This document shows, in pieces, positions 1 through 6,278 of a DNA stretch of 7,150 nt. Where the stretch lies: contig JAGHAJ010000114.1 of NCBI GenBank assembly GCA_021161545.1, positions 1 through 7,150 on the forward strand, written 5' to 3'. The DNA comes from Synergistota bacterium. Its GTDB lineage: Bacteria > Synergistota > JAGHAJ01. The notes below the pieces were generated by a model. It worked only from the letters and a program-made list of their open reading frames with translations. It did no database searches and had not been told where the DNA came from. How positions within the stretch are numbered: position 1 is the stretch's first letter; the number at the start of each line of letters is the position of its first letter. A program made the translations under genes and the position numbers.

Positions 1-1
1 A

Positions 2-205
2 TGGGGTAGTTTGTTGAAATCCTTGGTGTTTGGTTTTATAGTTTCGGTGGTAGGGTGCGCAGAGGGTTTTGCTTCCACTGGCGGAGCAAGGGGTGTTGGG
101 TATAGGACTACCATGTCGGTGGTGGTTTCTATAAACTTGATTCTCTTTATGGATTATGTAATCTCACTGTTGGTGTGGGGTGGCGTGTGGGGAGGAATGT
201 ACTGA
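2..205 (+). CDS. mlaE: MlaE-family ABC permease, C-terminal fragment (5' end outside window)
   Basis: This is the last 67 codons of the inner-membrane permease of an MCE (Mla) phospholipid transporter. The gene enters from the left edge, so no start is visible. The frame reads WGSLLKSLVFGFIVSVVGC, then the family hallmark GGARGVGYRTT, then a final hydrophobic helix (VVVSINLILFMDYVISLLVW) and a short tail ending in MY. In MlaE proteins the Gly-rich GGA-GVG segment followed by a last transmembrane helix is strongly conserved. In the complex, MlaE dimerises in the inner membrane, couples to the ATPase MlaF and sits under the MlaD ring. The stop codon lies 1 nt before the proposed mlaF start, and the mlaF ribosome site is inside the last codons of mlaE, so translation is probably coupled. 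Confidence 0.93.
   Translation, partial: WGSLLKSLVFGFIVSVVGCAEGFASTGGARGVGYRTTMSVVVSINLILFMDYVISLLVWGGVWGGMY
191..197 (+). promoter_or_regulatory. Ribosome binding site deciding the mlaF TTG start
   Basis: GGAGGAA lies inside the end of mlaE, 9 nt before TTG 207. It supports the TTG start over the upstream GTG at 180, which has no comparable site at the right distance. Confidence 0.75.
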
Positions 206-206
206 A

Positions 207-941
207 TTGATAGAGATAGTAGGGCTTAGGAAGTCCTTTGGTGATAAAGAAATATTAAAGGGTATAGACCTTTACATAGAAAAGGGAAAGATAACGGTGA
301 TATTGGGTCCAAGTGGCTCTGGTAAGACATTGCTTTTGAGACACATTATAGGCTTGATGAAACCGGACTCAGGGAAGGTTTTACTGGATGGTGTAAATAT
401 ATTTGACATGTCCAAAAAGGAATTGAAGCGGGTTCGCAGGAGATTTGGGATGGTATTTCAGATGGGGGCGTTGTTTGACTCTCTGAATGTGTTTGAGAAT
501 GTTGCCTTTGGACTGAGGAGATTCACGAAGTTAACTAAAGGTGAGATAGAGGGGAAGGTTTCAGGAATGCTTGAATTGGTTGGGCTTGGTGGGACGGAGG
601 AACTTTATCCGGATGAGCTCAGCGGGGGTATGAGGAAAAGGGTTGCCATTGCGAGGGCCTTGGCATTTGAGCCTGATATTGTGCTTTTTGATGAGCCCAC
701 AACGGGGCTTGATCCGATAAGTGCAGCAAACATGGACAAGATTATATACGATGTAGTCAACTCTACGGGTGTTACTGCTGTGGTAGTTACGCATGACCTT
801 GAGAGTGCTGCATTTATATCCAATAAGGTTGCCATGATATACGAAGGTCGTATAGTGCAGGTTGGAACTATGGCTGACATAATCTCCAGCGAAAACCCTG
901 TAGTTAGAAAATTTGTTGAAGCGAGAGAGAGCTATAGCTGA
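207..941 (+). CDS. mlaF: MlaF-family ABC transporter ATPase
   Basis: This is the cytoplasmic ATPase that powers phospholipid movement through MlaE/MlaD. From the TTG at 207 the protein is 244 residues, close to the family norm. Visible motifs are Walker A GPSGSGKT (34-41), Q-loop in FQMGALFDS (Q85), signature LSGGM (138-142), Walker B IVLFDEP (158-164, D162/E163), D-loop GLDP and switch H196. The strings GALFDSLNVFENVAF and LSGGMRKRVAIARA are typical of MlaF rather than of other ABC ATPases. Start choice: a GTG at 180 in the same frame would add nine residues, but GGAGGAA at 191-197 sits 9 nt before TTG 207, and the protein then begins MIEIVGLRKSFG, where MlaF homologues begin. The stop overlaps the mlaD ATG by one base (TGATG). 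No MlaB-type STAS partner gene is visible. Confidence 0.96.
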   Translation: MIEIVGLRKSFGDKEILKGIDLYIEKGKITVILGPSGSGKTLLLRHIIGLMKPDSGKVLLDGVNIFDMSKKELKRVRRRFGMVFQMGALFDSLNVFENVAFGLRRFTKLTKGEIEGKVSGMLELVGLGGTEELYPDELSGGMRKRVAIARALAFEPDIVLFDEPTTGLDPISAANMDKIIYDVVNSTGVTAVVVTHDLESAAFISNKVAMIYEGRIVQVGTMADIISSENPVVRKFVEARESYS

Positions 942-2263
942 TGGAAAGAGAGTTTAAGGTTGGTCTGTTTGTAATCTTTGCGCTGTTGTTGATGACAGGC
1001 TTACTCATGTATAGTGGTAAGGTGGAGTTTGGTAAAAAATATTACATATTACATGTGGAATTTCCTTATATAGAAGGACTAAAGACTGGTGCAGAAGTAA
1101 GGGAATTGGGTGTTACGGTTGGGAAGGTTACGGCTATCCACATACATAGTGCCTCTGCTGTGAGGGTTACACTCTCTTTGAAGAAAGGTTATCCCTTGAG
1201 GAAGGGCACGAAAGCATTTATATCCATGCAGGGGGTGCTTGGTAGTAAGGTTGTGGATATAGAACCATCTCCTTCCGGGGAATTCCTGCCGAATGGGGCT
1301 GTGATTTCTGGTGAACCACCTGTGAGGTTGAGGGACATGATTGCAAAGTTAAACCGAAGCATTAAGGACTTTGGTGGTATACTGGCCTCTTTCAAGAGTT
1401 TTTGGGTAGCAAAAGGAGGAAAGGACAAGCTGTTGCGTCTATTATCTAACCTTCAGGAAGGTTCAGAGAGGATTTCGGAAGTTGTTGACAAAATAAACGG
1501 CATAGGGGATGAGCTGTCTGACAAACTGAATAGTCTAAGCAATGATGTTAGCTCCCTTGTTTCTGAGTTAAGGGGTATGGTTGATTCTAATAAAAGGGAT
1601 GTAAGGAGGGTAGTTATAAAGCTCAACAGAATATTGGCGGACTTTCAGGTGTTTGCAGCTCAGTTGAAGAAACGCCCGGATATTGTTAAAAACCTTGATA
1701 CCACTATTGTTTCTATAAGGCAGGCATCGGATAGTGTTAAGAAGTTTATCAATAGCCTTTCAGAGAGTGGTGGTGAACAAGGTGGTTCTGGGATAGTTTC
1801 GTCTATTCATAAGATAGAGAAGATGACGAAAGAGGCAGAAAGTGTAATAAAGAGTGTCAGGAGTTGGAGGTATCAGGGTGGGATAAGGTTGAGGTATGGC
1901 AGTACGGAGGGGGAGACGCTGAGCGACTTATGGTTCAGGCTTTCAAGAGAAGGTAGCCCCAATTCTGTCTTTATAGGGATAAACGATGTTGGAGGAGGTA
2001 ATCACTTTACTGGTGTTATAGAGAAGAGGTTGAACAGGAAAAGTGGTGTCATATTTGGAATTGTGAGGAGCAATCTCGGGGTTGGATATAGGTATTACTC
2101 TGACTCCTCTGCGCACATTTCAGCAGACCTGCTTATAGCACATAACTGGGAGGTGGACCTCTCAGGCTATTATCCGACCTCCCAGCATTACGGCCTGTAT
2201 CTGAGAATGGAAGATGTATTTAACGAACGGCGATTCTACATAGGTGCCGAGTATAGATTTTAA
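941..2263 (+). CDS. mlaD: MCE-domain protein MlaD with a C-terminal outer-membrane beta-barrel-like domain
   Basis: The 440-residue protein has four parts. (1) Residues 6-25 are a transmembrane anchor after a short basic N-terminus. (2) Residues about 33-115 are one MCE domain, recognisable by FPYIEGLKTGAEVRELGVTV, VGKVTAI and the QGVLGSKVVDIEPS end. MCE domains form hexameric lipid-conducting rings. (3) Residues about 130-307 are polar, heptad-like helix, probably crossing the periplasm. (4) Residues about 310-440 hold about ten short alternating-pattern strands ending FYIGAEYRF, with aromatic or hydrophobic residues at F432, I434, A436, Y438 and F440. That is the BAM-recognised beta-signal Y-x-F at the C-terminus. 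Proteobacterial MlaD is only about 180 residues and lacks parts 3-4. Established knowledge: Veillonella parvula has an MlaD with an outer-membrane barrel that bridges the envelope. By inference this protein does the same and substitutes for MlaA/MlaC, which are not adjacent. It is translated from an ATG overlapping the mlaF stop. Family call is secure; barrel assignment is from strand pattern only. Confidence 0.93.
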   Translation: MEREFKVGLFVIFALLLMTGLLMYSGKVEFGKKYYILHVEFPYIEGLKTGAEVRELGVTVGKVTAIHIHSASAVRVTLSLKKGYPLRKGTKAFISMQGVLGSKVVDIEPSPSGEFLPNGAVISGEPPVRLRDMIAKLNRSIKDFGGILASFKSFWVAKGGKDKLLRLLSNLQEGSERISEVVDKINGIGDELSDKLNSLSNDVSSLVSELRGMVDSNKRDVRRVVIKLNRILADFQVFAAQLKKRPDIVKNLDTTIVSIRQASDSVKKFINSLSESGGEQGGSGIVSSIHKIEKMTKEAESVIKSVRSWRYQGGIRLRYGSTEGETLSDLWFRLSREGSPNSVFIGINDVGGGNHFTGVIEKRLNRKSGVIFGIVRSNLGVGYRYYSDSSAHISADLLIAHNWEVDLSGYYPTSQHYGLYLRMEDVFNERRFYIGAEYRF

Positions 2264-3642
2264 GCGCTTTCATAAAATACCTTGTATCCCAGATAAGATG
2301 AGTATAGGTCTGCTTTGCTTGAGACCTCGAAGGGTGAATGCATTCCCAGTAGCGGAGGTCCTGCATCTACCACTTCTATTCCAAGGTTTGTCATGTATTG
2401 CGCTATTGTTCCACCACCACCTTCGTCAACCTTCCCAAGCTCTCCTGTTTGCCAGGGAACGTCGTTTTGGTTAAATATCCTCCTTATCAATGCCATGTAC
2501 TCTGCAGTCGCCTCACTTCCGCCTGCCTTGCCCCGAGAACCTGTGAACTTGGTTGTAGATATCCCGTAGCCTATCTTGGGAGTGTTTCTTATCTCATAGA
2601 CATCCTTGTATGTTGGATTTATACCACCTGTCACATCTGCAGAAATCCCTTTGCTGTTTTCTAAGACTTCTTCTACATCCGTTGCCTCACCTGCTAACCT
2701 TGTGAGCTTCCTAATAACGCCTTTCAGGAATGGTGATTTCATTCCGGTTATGCCTGTGCTACCTATTTCCTCTTTGTCCACGAATAGTGCGATCGTTGTG
2801 TATTCTGTATCGGTGTGCTCAAGTATTGCCTGCAGAGATGTAAATGCACATATCCTGTCGTCCTGTCCGTATCCACCTATGAGGCTTCTATCGAAACCTA
2901 CATACTGTGCCTTGAATGCAGGTGTTACCTCAATATCTGCGCTTACAAAATCCTCTTCTGTAATATCATACTCTTCTTTGAGTATCTTGAGGATGTTCTC
3001 CTTCACCCGCTCTTTTTCTTTGTCTTTTTTCTCCTTTGAAGATAGTTCCGGCATGCTTCCAGCAAGTATGTCCAGTGCTTCTCCCGTGACGGCTTCTTTT
3101 ACCTTCTTCTCCATCTGCTTCTGTGCGAGGTGTGGCAGCAGGTCTGCGATGGTGAATGCAGGTTCCTTTTCGCTTTCGCCGAGCACAAGGTCGAGCACTT
3201 TGCCGTTTTCTTTTACGAGGTGTATGTGTAGAGAAAGGGGGATGGCAACCCACTGGTATTTTTTGATACCACCGTAGTAGTGAGTTTCTAGCAGGGCGAG
3301 TTCACTATCCTGAAAGAGTGGTATCTGTTTGAGGTCTATGCGTGGCGCATCGATGTGGGATGCAACTATCCTGAAACCCTCTCTTAAAGGCTTTTTGCCA
3401 ATCCTTATCAGGGCTATGTTTCTTTCCCTTGCAGTTGCAAACAGTTTCTCCTTTGGGTTGAGCCCTTTTACTTCCTCCACAGACTTAAATCCATTTTCTT
3501 CGGCTATACGCCTTATCCACCTTACGCTTTCTATTTCAGTCTTTGCAGAGTTTAGAAATCTGATGTAGCTATCTGCTAACTTATCAGCTTCTTTCAATCT
3601 TCCCTTTTCTGAGAGTATTTCCCATGCACTTTTTTTCTCCAT
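2260..3642 (-). CDS. apeA: M18-family metalloaminopeptidase (aspartyl/leucyl aminopeptidase type)
   Basis: This is a cytosolic di-zinc exopeptidase that removes N-terminal residues from peptides, mainly in peptide turnover. It has 460 residues, like the bacterial M18 subgroup found in Thermotoga, Borrelia and clostridia. Expected ligands are present: H96 in ASHIDAPR, bridging D261 in GYGQDDR, catalytic and ligand glutamates E291/E292 in DKEEIGS, D336 in ISADV, and H435 in GMHSPFE. HYYGGIKKYQW (121-131) and KVDEGGGGTIAQY (404-416) are also typical of this subgroup. A Lys/Glu-rich stretch (200-225) lies in the insert domain. The ATG is fixed by a near-perfect AAAGGAGGT 7 nt upstream. The gene runs opposite to its neighbours, and its stop overlaps the mlaD stop, so it is not part of the mla operon. 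Nothing in it looks broken. Substrate preference cannot be read from the sequence. Confidence 0.95.
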   Translation of the reverse strand: MEKKSAWEILSEKGRLKEADKLADSYIRFLNSAKTEIESVRWIRRIAEENGFKSVEEVKGLNPKEKLFATARERNIALIRIGKKPLREGFRIVASHIDAPRIDLKQIPLFQDSELALLETHYYGGIKKYQWVAIPLSLHIHLVKENGKVLDLVLGESEKEPAFTIADLLPHLAQKQMEKKVKEAVTGEALDILAGSMPELSSKEKKDKEKERVKENILKILKEEYDITEEDFVSADIEVTPAFKAQYVGFDRSLIGGYGQDDRICAFTSLQAILEHTDTEYTTIALFVDKEEIGSTGITGMKSPFLKGVIRKLTRLAGEATDVEEVLENSKGISADVTGGINPTYKDVYEIRNTPKIGYGISTTKFTGSRGKAGGSEATAEYMALIRRIFNQNDVPWQTGELGKVDEGGGGTIAQYMTNLGIEVVDAGPPLLGMHSPFEVSSKADLYSSYLGYKVFYESA

Positions 3643-3649
3643 CTATTAG

Positions 3650-3658
3650 ACCTCCTTT
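3650..3658 (-). promoter_or_regulatory. Strong ribosome binding site of the M18 aminopeptidase
   Basis: Reading the minus strand, AAAGGAGGT precedes the ATG at 3642-3640 by 7 nt. It is nearly full complementarity to the 16S anti-Shine-Dalgarno and fixes the start. Confidence 0.85.
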
Positions 3659-3673
3659 GGTGTTTGTGGCTAT

Positions 3674-3702
3674 ATTTTACCACCGTGAGTAAAGGCTTTC
3701 AA
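3674..3702 (-). promoter_or_regulatory. Putative sigma-70 promoter of the M18 aminopeptidase
   Basis: On the minus strand TTGAAA (3702-3697) and TAAAAT (3679-3674) are separated by exactly 17 nt, with the ribosome site about 15 nt beyond the -10. This implies a short leader. The match to consensus is good (4/6 or better in each box), but it is a sequence call only. Confidence 0.55.
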
Positions 3703-3716
3703 ACCTTGGTTTAGCC
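3694..3716. promoter_or_regulatory. Interrupted inverted repeat in the divergent promoter region
   Basis: GGCT-ttc-AAACC-tt-GGTTT-AGCC forms a dyad with a 3-nt bulge on one side. It overlaps the -35 box of the aminopeptidase promoter and lies about 18 bp upstream of the extended -10 of the opposite gene. That position would suit an operator shared by both genes. No regulator is identified, and a dyad this short can occur by chance. Confidence 0.3.
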
Positions 3717-3733
3717 ATACCTGGGGCTGGTTA

Positions 3734-3742
3734 TGGTATAAT
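3734..3742 (+). promoter_or_regulatory. Extended -10 promoter element for the secreted-protein gene
   Basis: TGGTATAAT is a perfect extended -10 (TGn plus TATAAT). There is no convincing -35 at 17 bp, which extended -10 promoters tolerate. Transcription would start near 3749 and leave a leader of roughly 120 nt before the GTG at 3872. Confidence 0.55.
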
Positions 3743-3748
3743 TACATT

Positions 3749-3871
3749 TAGTAGAAGAGGTGTATTTCGTAGTATTTGTGAAATCGAGAACGATACCTCT
3801 TGTGTGGAAGCTTAGGAGAGCTTGCTTGAGTGGGGGTGAACCTGATACCTTATTGATTGGGGGTATGAGAT
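3749..3871 (+). other. Leader (5' UTR) of the secreted-protein gene, with possible RNA structure
   Basis: The leader holds no open frame of note. It has three short potential pairings: AGAGGT (3757-3762) with ACCTCT further on near 3795, AAGCT/AGCTT around the AAGCTTAGGAGAGCTT segment (3808-3823), and ATACC (3845-3849) with GGTAT (3862-3866). The last overlaps the G-run (3859-3863) that serves as ribosome site for GTG 3872, so it could mask that site. No known riboswitch class is recognised. Confidence 0.3.
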
Positions 3872-5644
3872 GTGAAGGTAAGAAGTATAGTGGCTAGTAT
3901 ATTCTTGTTTGTGCTTATGTGTGCTGCTGTTGGGTTTGCCTTTACACCTATGGATATTAAAGCACTGCACAAACAAGCTTGGCAGAAAGTGGTTGAGATG
4001 GCTGTTGCTGATAGGTGGCAGGCAAAGATGGCATTGTATGCTTCTCGCACGCTGATGGTAAAGCACCCAGAGTTGTACCTTCTGAATGACAGGATGTATA
4101 TTCACATATTCAGGAAAGCCAGGGGAATTATCAAGTTTAAGGAGATTTCGGCAGAAGACCCGTTATTCTTCAGCCATAGGAGAGAGGAACGGGTTCTTTG
4201 GATGTCTATAATTCGCTCTCTTAGAGGTTCAAGTAGAGGTGTCTTATCAGGTGCAAAGACATTTTCTTGGGGTTATGTAAAGAATTTTTCTGTATATAAC
4301 CCGGCTCCCTTGAGGGCATTTTATCCGGGGGAGAGCTGCTGGTTTAATGTGCTTGACTTACGCCTGCCGTTTTTCTGGAATACATTGTGGAACTATGATA
4401 AGAAAATACCTATTATTTCTCTTGGAGAGGGAAGATTCTTGAAGGCTCTTGATGAAGGTCATAAGGATGCCTACCTTCTTGTGACAGATAAAGGGTATGC
4501 TTATCCGTACTATGCTGGTAGCCTACATGACTGGAGGACTGGTGGGAAAATAAGTGCTATTCCCAGTGATGGCGGCAAGGTCATGCTTGTGATGAACACG
4601 AGATATGTGTGGTATCCACTATTCGGAAGAGATGATAGGGACAAGGATGAGGTTCTGAAAAAGGTAGTGAGAGACTATTGCAGAAAAGGTTATATACCAG
4701 AGCTCACCACCTTTGAACGCACTATTGTATCGAAGCTTAGGAAGGTTACGGAAGCGCTTGGTATAAAGGGGAAGGAATGGATAAGAGTGGCTGCTGGCCA
4801 CATCTTTGGTCAAAGGGTGCTTTGTTCATCACCAGAGACCTATGATATTTACAGTCATTTTCTCCCGGCAGATTTGTGGTGGTCCAGGAGACCCGTTCAC
4901 ACATCCTCTGAAAGTGTGTTATACATCGTTTCTATGGAATCTTACATTCTCTCCAATGCATTGAGTCCTGCAGGGGCGGTGCTTGCTGCTGTGCTGAAGG
5001 AAAATATCTCTAATCCGGCTGGTGCTTTGTCCTCGTTGAGCAAGAGATACCTTTCTTGGTTCAGGCTAACAAGGGGCTTTCCTGGCCGGAGATGGTTTGA
5101 TAACTGGGAACCTACCATGGATGACAAGATGATTTCCAGTGCCAGCAACTGCAGGATAGAAGCGGCTAATGTGGCTTCTGCGTTTTGGATTGTTCAACCC
5201 CCATGGAATGTATTTATGCCCAATTGGGATGCCAATGGTAGAGGAGGGCACGTTATAATCGGGATATACACTAAAGGGTATGCCGCTCTTCTGAGCAATG
5301 CAAAGTTTGTAAGTGGTAAGGGACCTTTGTATGCCTTTCACTACCATCATGGTCCAAGGGTTGTATTTGCCAATGTGATAGACGTGAAGTCGCTCGATTT
5401 CGTGGTGTTCCAGGAGAATTTGAGGTGGAGTTGGAGACGCCTTCACTACAAGGATACGATGTGGAGTAGTATGCCACTTTTTAAGACCGTAAATTTTACG
5501 AAGAGGTTGTGGAAGCTTGAACCGGGATTCAGGGTTGCAGACAAGTGGGAGGGTAAGATGTGGAGTAGCTTTGACAACTTTAATTTGTGGGTTTCCAATG
5601 TGGGTAAGAAGAGGTTTGTGAAGGTGAAGATTTCTATATTTTGA
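3872..5644 (+). CDS. Large secreted or periplasmic protein of unknown function
   Basis: I do not recognise this 590-residue protein. Residues 1-23 are a Sec signal peptide: basic K2/R4, hydrophobic core ending VGFA, predicted cut after A23. C17 is not in a lipobox, so it is not a lipoprotein. The mature part has no further clear transmembrane helix. It is rich in Trp, Tyr and Arg and looks like a folded mixed alpha/beta protein (helical about 30-85 and 255-300, helices again 350-400, then a strand-rich C-terminus ending KVKISIF). A weak clue is C427 in SNCRIEAANVASAF followed by H460 in GRGGHVIIGIY and N476. A Cys on a helix start, then His-strand, then a polar residue is the layout of transglutaminase/cysteine-protease-like cores. 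The GTG start is forced by an in-frame stop just upstream, and a GGGGG ribosome site lies 8 nt before it. It appears to be a single-gene unit with its own promoter. The reading frame is intact and its codon use resembles its neighbours. Confidence 0.85.
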   Translation: MKVRSIVASIFLFVLMCAAVGFAFTPMDIKALHKQAWQKVVEMAVADRWQAKMALYASRTLMVKHPELYLLNDRMYIHIFRKARGIIKFKEISAEDPLFFSHRREERVLWMSIIRSLRGSSRGVLSGAKTFSWGYVKNFSVYNPAPLRAFYPGESCWFNVLDLRLPFFWNTLWNYDKKIPIISLGEGRFLKALDEGHKDAYLLVTDKGYAYPYYAGSLHDWRTGGKISAIPSDGGKVMLVMNTRYVWYPLFGRDDRDKDEVLKKVVRDYCRKGYIPELTTFERTIVSKLRKVTEALGIKGKEWIRVAAGHIFGQRVLCSSPETYDIYSHFLPADLWWSRRPVHTSSESVLYIVSMESYILSNALSPAGAVLAAVLKENISNPAGALSSLSKRYLSWFRLTRGFPGRRWFDNWEPTMDDKMISSASNCRIEAANVASAFWIVQPPWNVFMPNWDANGRGGHVIIGIYTKGYAALLSNAKFVSGKGPLYAFHYHHGPRVVFANVIDVKSLDFVVFQENLRWSWRRLHYKDTMWSSMPLFKTVNFTKRLWKLEPGFRVADKWEGKMWSSFDNFNLWVSNVGKKRFVKVKISIF

Positions 5645-6024
5645 CGAAGATTGTCCCTGAGAAAAGCTGTTGTGGGAGCGCAAACTGGCTGGTCAGGTTC
5701 TCGAAGGTGGCTTTGGTGCTCTTTCAGGACTCTAGGGTGTGTTTGCACTCCTTTCTGGTAGCAGGTTGGGTGGCGGGTAAAAGGGATGCCGTTAAATGCA
5801 ACCGAATAGATGTGGTAAGTGGTTTTCTGCTGTATAGGTCTTTGATTACTCTTGTTGGGACTTCTTTTTTGCTGGTTCTTTTTGGGTTCTCCTGCTAATT
5901 GGTGTACGCAAAGCATGAAGATAGCGGTTGCTGTGTGGGGAAAAACAGCGAAGAGTTTTTGCAGCTCCTGTTAAATCTATCTCAAGCTGTTGATTTTTAT
6001 TAGTGGAATTAGGAGAGTGGAGAT
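5645..6024. other. Region without a supported gene; possible coding relics
   Basis: No intact gene is supported here. A plus-strand open frame runs 5641-5898 (85 codons, TTG overlapping the previous stop in TTGA). It lacks a ribosome site, and its only protein-like part is a hydrophobic end (SGFLLYRSLITLVGTSFLLV) that could be the last membrane helix of a decayed integral membrane protein. A second short frame (5901-5992) ends in NSEEFLQLLLNLSQAVDFY. Both may be debris of older genes or chance. No terminator hairpin was found after the gene ending at 5644. Confidence 0.4.
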
Positions 6025-6054
6025 ATGTTCCGCAAGCTGGAATAGAATCATAAA

Positions 6055-6075
6055 ACACCTTTTTAGTAAAGGTGT
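6055..6075. repeat. Perfect 8-bp hairpin within the methyltransferase relic
   Basis: ACACCTTT (6055-6062) and AAAGGTGT (6068-6075) flank a 5-nt loop. Read on the minus strand the stem is followed by TTTT, so it could act as a weak terminator for minus-strand transcripts. It lies in the relic's coding part (KHLFSKGV), so it may equally be fortuitous. Confidence 0.35.
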
Positions 6076-6184
6076 CTATCCATATCGGCTCTCGTTTATT
6101 TTGGATTCTCCTTTACGAAGACTTGTTCTTTCCCCCGGGAAACTGGCTGATAGGCTTCATCTCAAATTTCAAGGTACTTGAGAT

Positions 6185-6264
6185 AGGTCTTGGTCCCGGT
6201 TGCTTTAGTGTTGAAGTTGCAAATGCATCTGTCTTTTATCTATCACAGAACAACCGGGAGACCT
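6185..6264. repeat. Long inverted repeat (14-bp stem with 4-nt bulge, 48-nt loop)
   Basis: AGGTCT-tggt-CCCGGTTG (6185-6202) is complementary to CAACCGGG-AGACCT (6251-6264). The left arm encodes methyltransferase motif I, and the right arm lies beyond the point where similarity ends. Both strands could fold into the same stem-loop. It may be a small structured RNA or the scar of an inverted duplication. Confidence 0.5.
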
Positions 6265-6278
6265 GACCTTTTACCTCT

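Larger units (their letters stand above)
6025..6266 (+). pseudogene. Class I SAM-dependent methyltransferase, frameshifted and truncated
   Basis: This is the N-terminal third of a methyltransferase spread over three frames. AGGAG (6011-6015) lies 9 nt before ATG 6025, which reads MFRKLE and then hits TAG (6043-6045). The next frame continues RIIKHLFSKGVYPYRLSF, then SPLRRLVLSPGKLADRLHLK, and stops at 6179-6181. The third frame, from 6171, reads KVLEIGLGPGCFSVEVANAS, which is motif I (E/D-x-G-x-G-x-G) of the Rossmann methyltransferase fold. In intact relatives the PLRRLxLSPxKLADRL block lies just before motif I with a few residues such as PGM between. Those are missing here, consistent with a small deletion at about 6165-6170. 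After about 6230 the reading loses similarity and stops at 6264-6266. Motifs II onward are absent, so the gene is dead. Substrate is unknown. Confidence 0.75.

Noticed and set aside
180-206. GTG at 180 as mlaF start
   Set aside because: It adds nine residues absent from typical MlaF N-termini. The GGAGG at 191-195 is correctly spaced for TTG 207 instead.
2606-3277. 223-codon plus-strand open frame
   Set aside because: It is antisense to the well-supported M18 aminopeptidase, is Ser-rich low-complexity, and has no family resemblance.
3833-3865. TPP riboswitch-like string TGAACCTGAT in the leader
   Set aside because: The rest of the thi-box core (CTGAGA and GGATAATGCCAGCG) is absent, so the 10-nt match is coincidental.
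3872-3940. Lipoprotein signal at C17 of the secreted protein
   Set aside because: The residue before the Cys is Met and the Cys lies inside the hydrophobic core, so the lipobox rule is not met. A signal peptidase I site at G-F-A fits better.
5641-5898. 85-codon plus-strand frame as a real small membrane protein
   Set aside because: TTG start with no ribosome site, no homology recognised, and most of it is not protein-like. It is kept only as a possible relic.
5066-5916. Minus-strand open frames of 205 and 156 codons
   Set aside because: They are antisense to the 590-aa gene and its downstream region, with biased composition, no ribosome site and no recognisable motif.
5915-5974. Short frame starting MKIAVAVWGK, like NifX/NifB-type cofactor proteins
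   Set aside because: It stops after 19 codons, has no ribosome site, and the following residues do not match the family.
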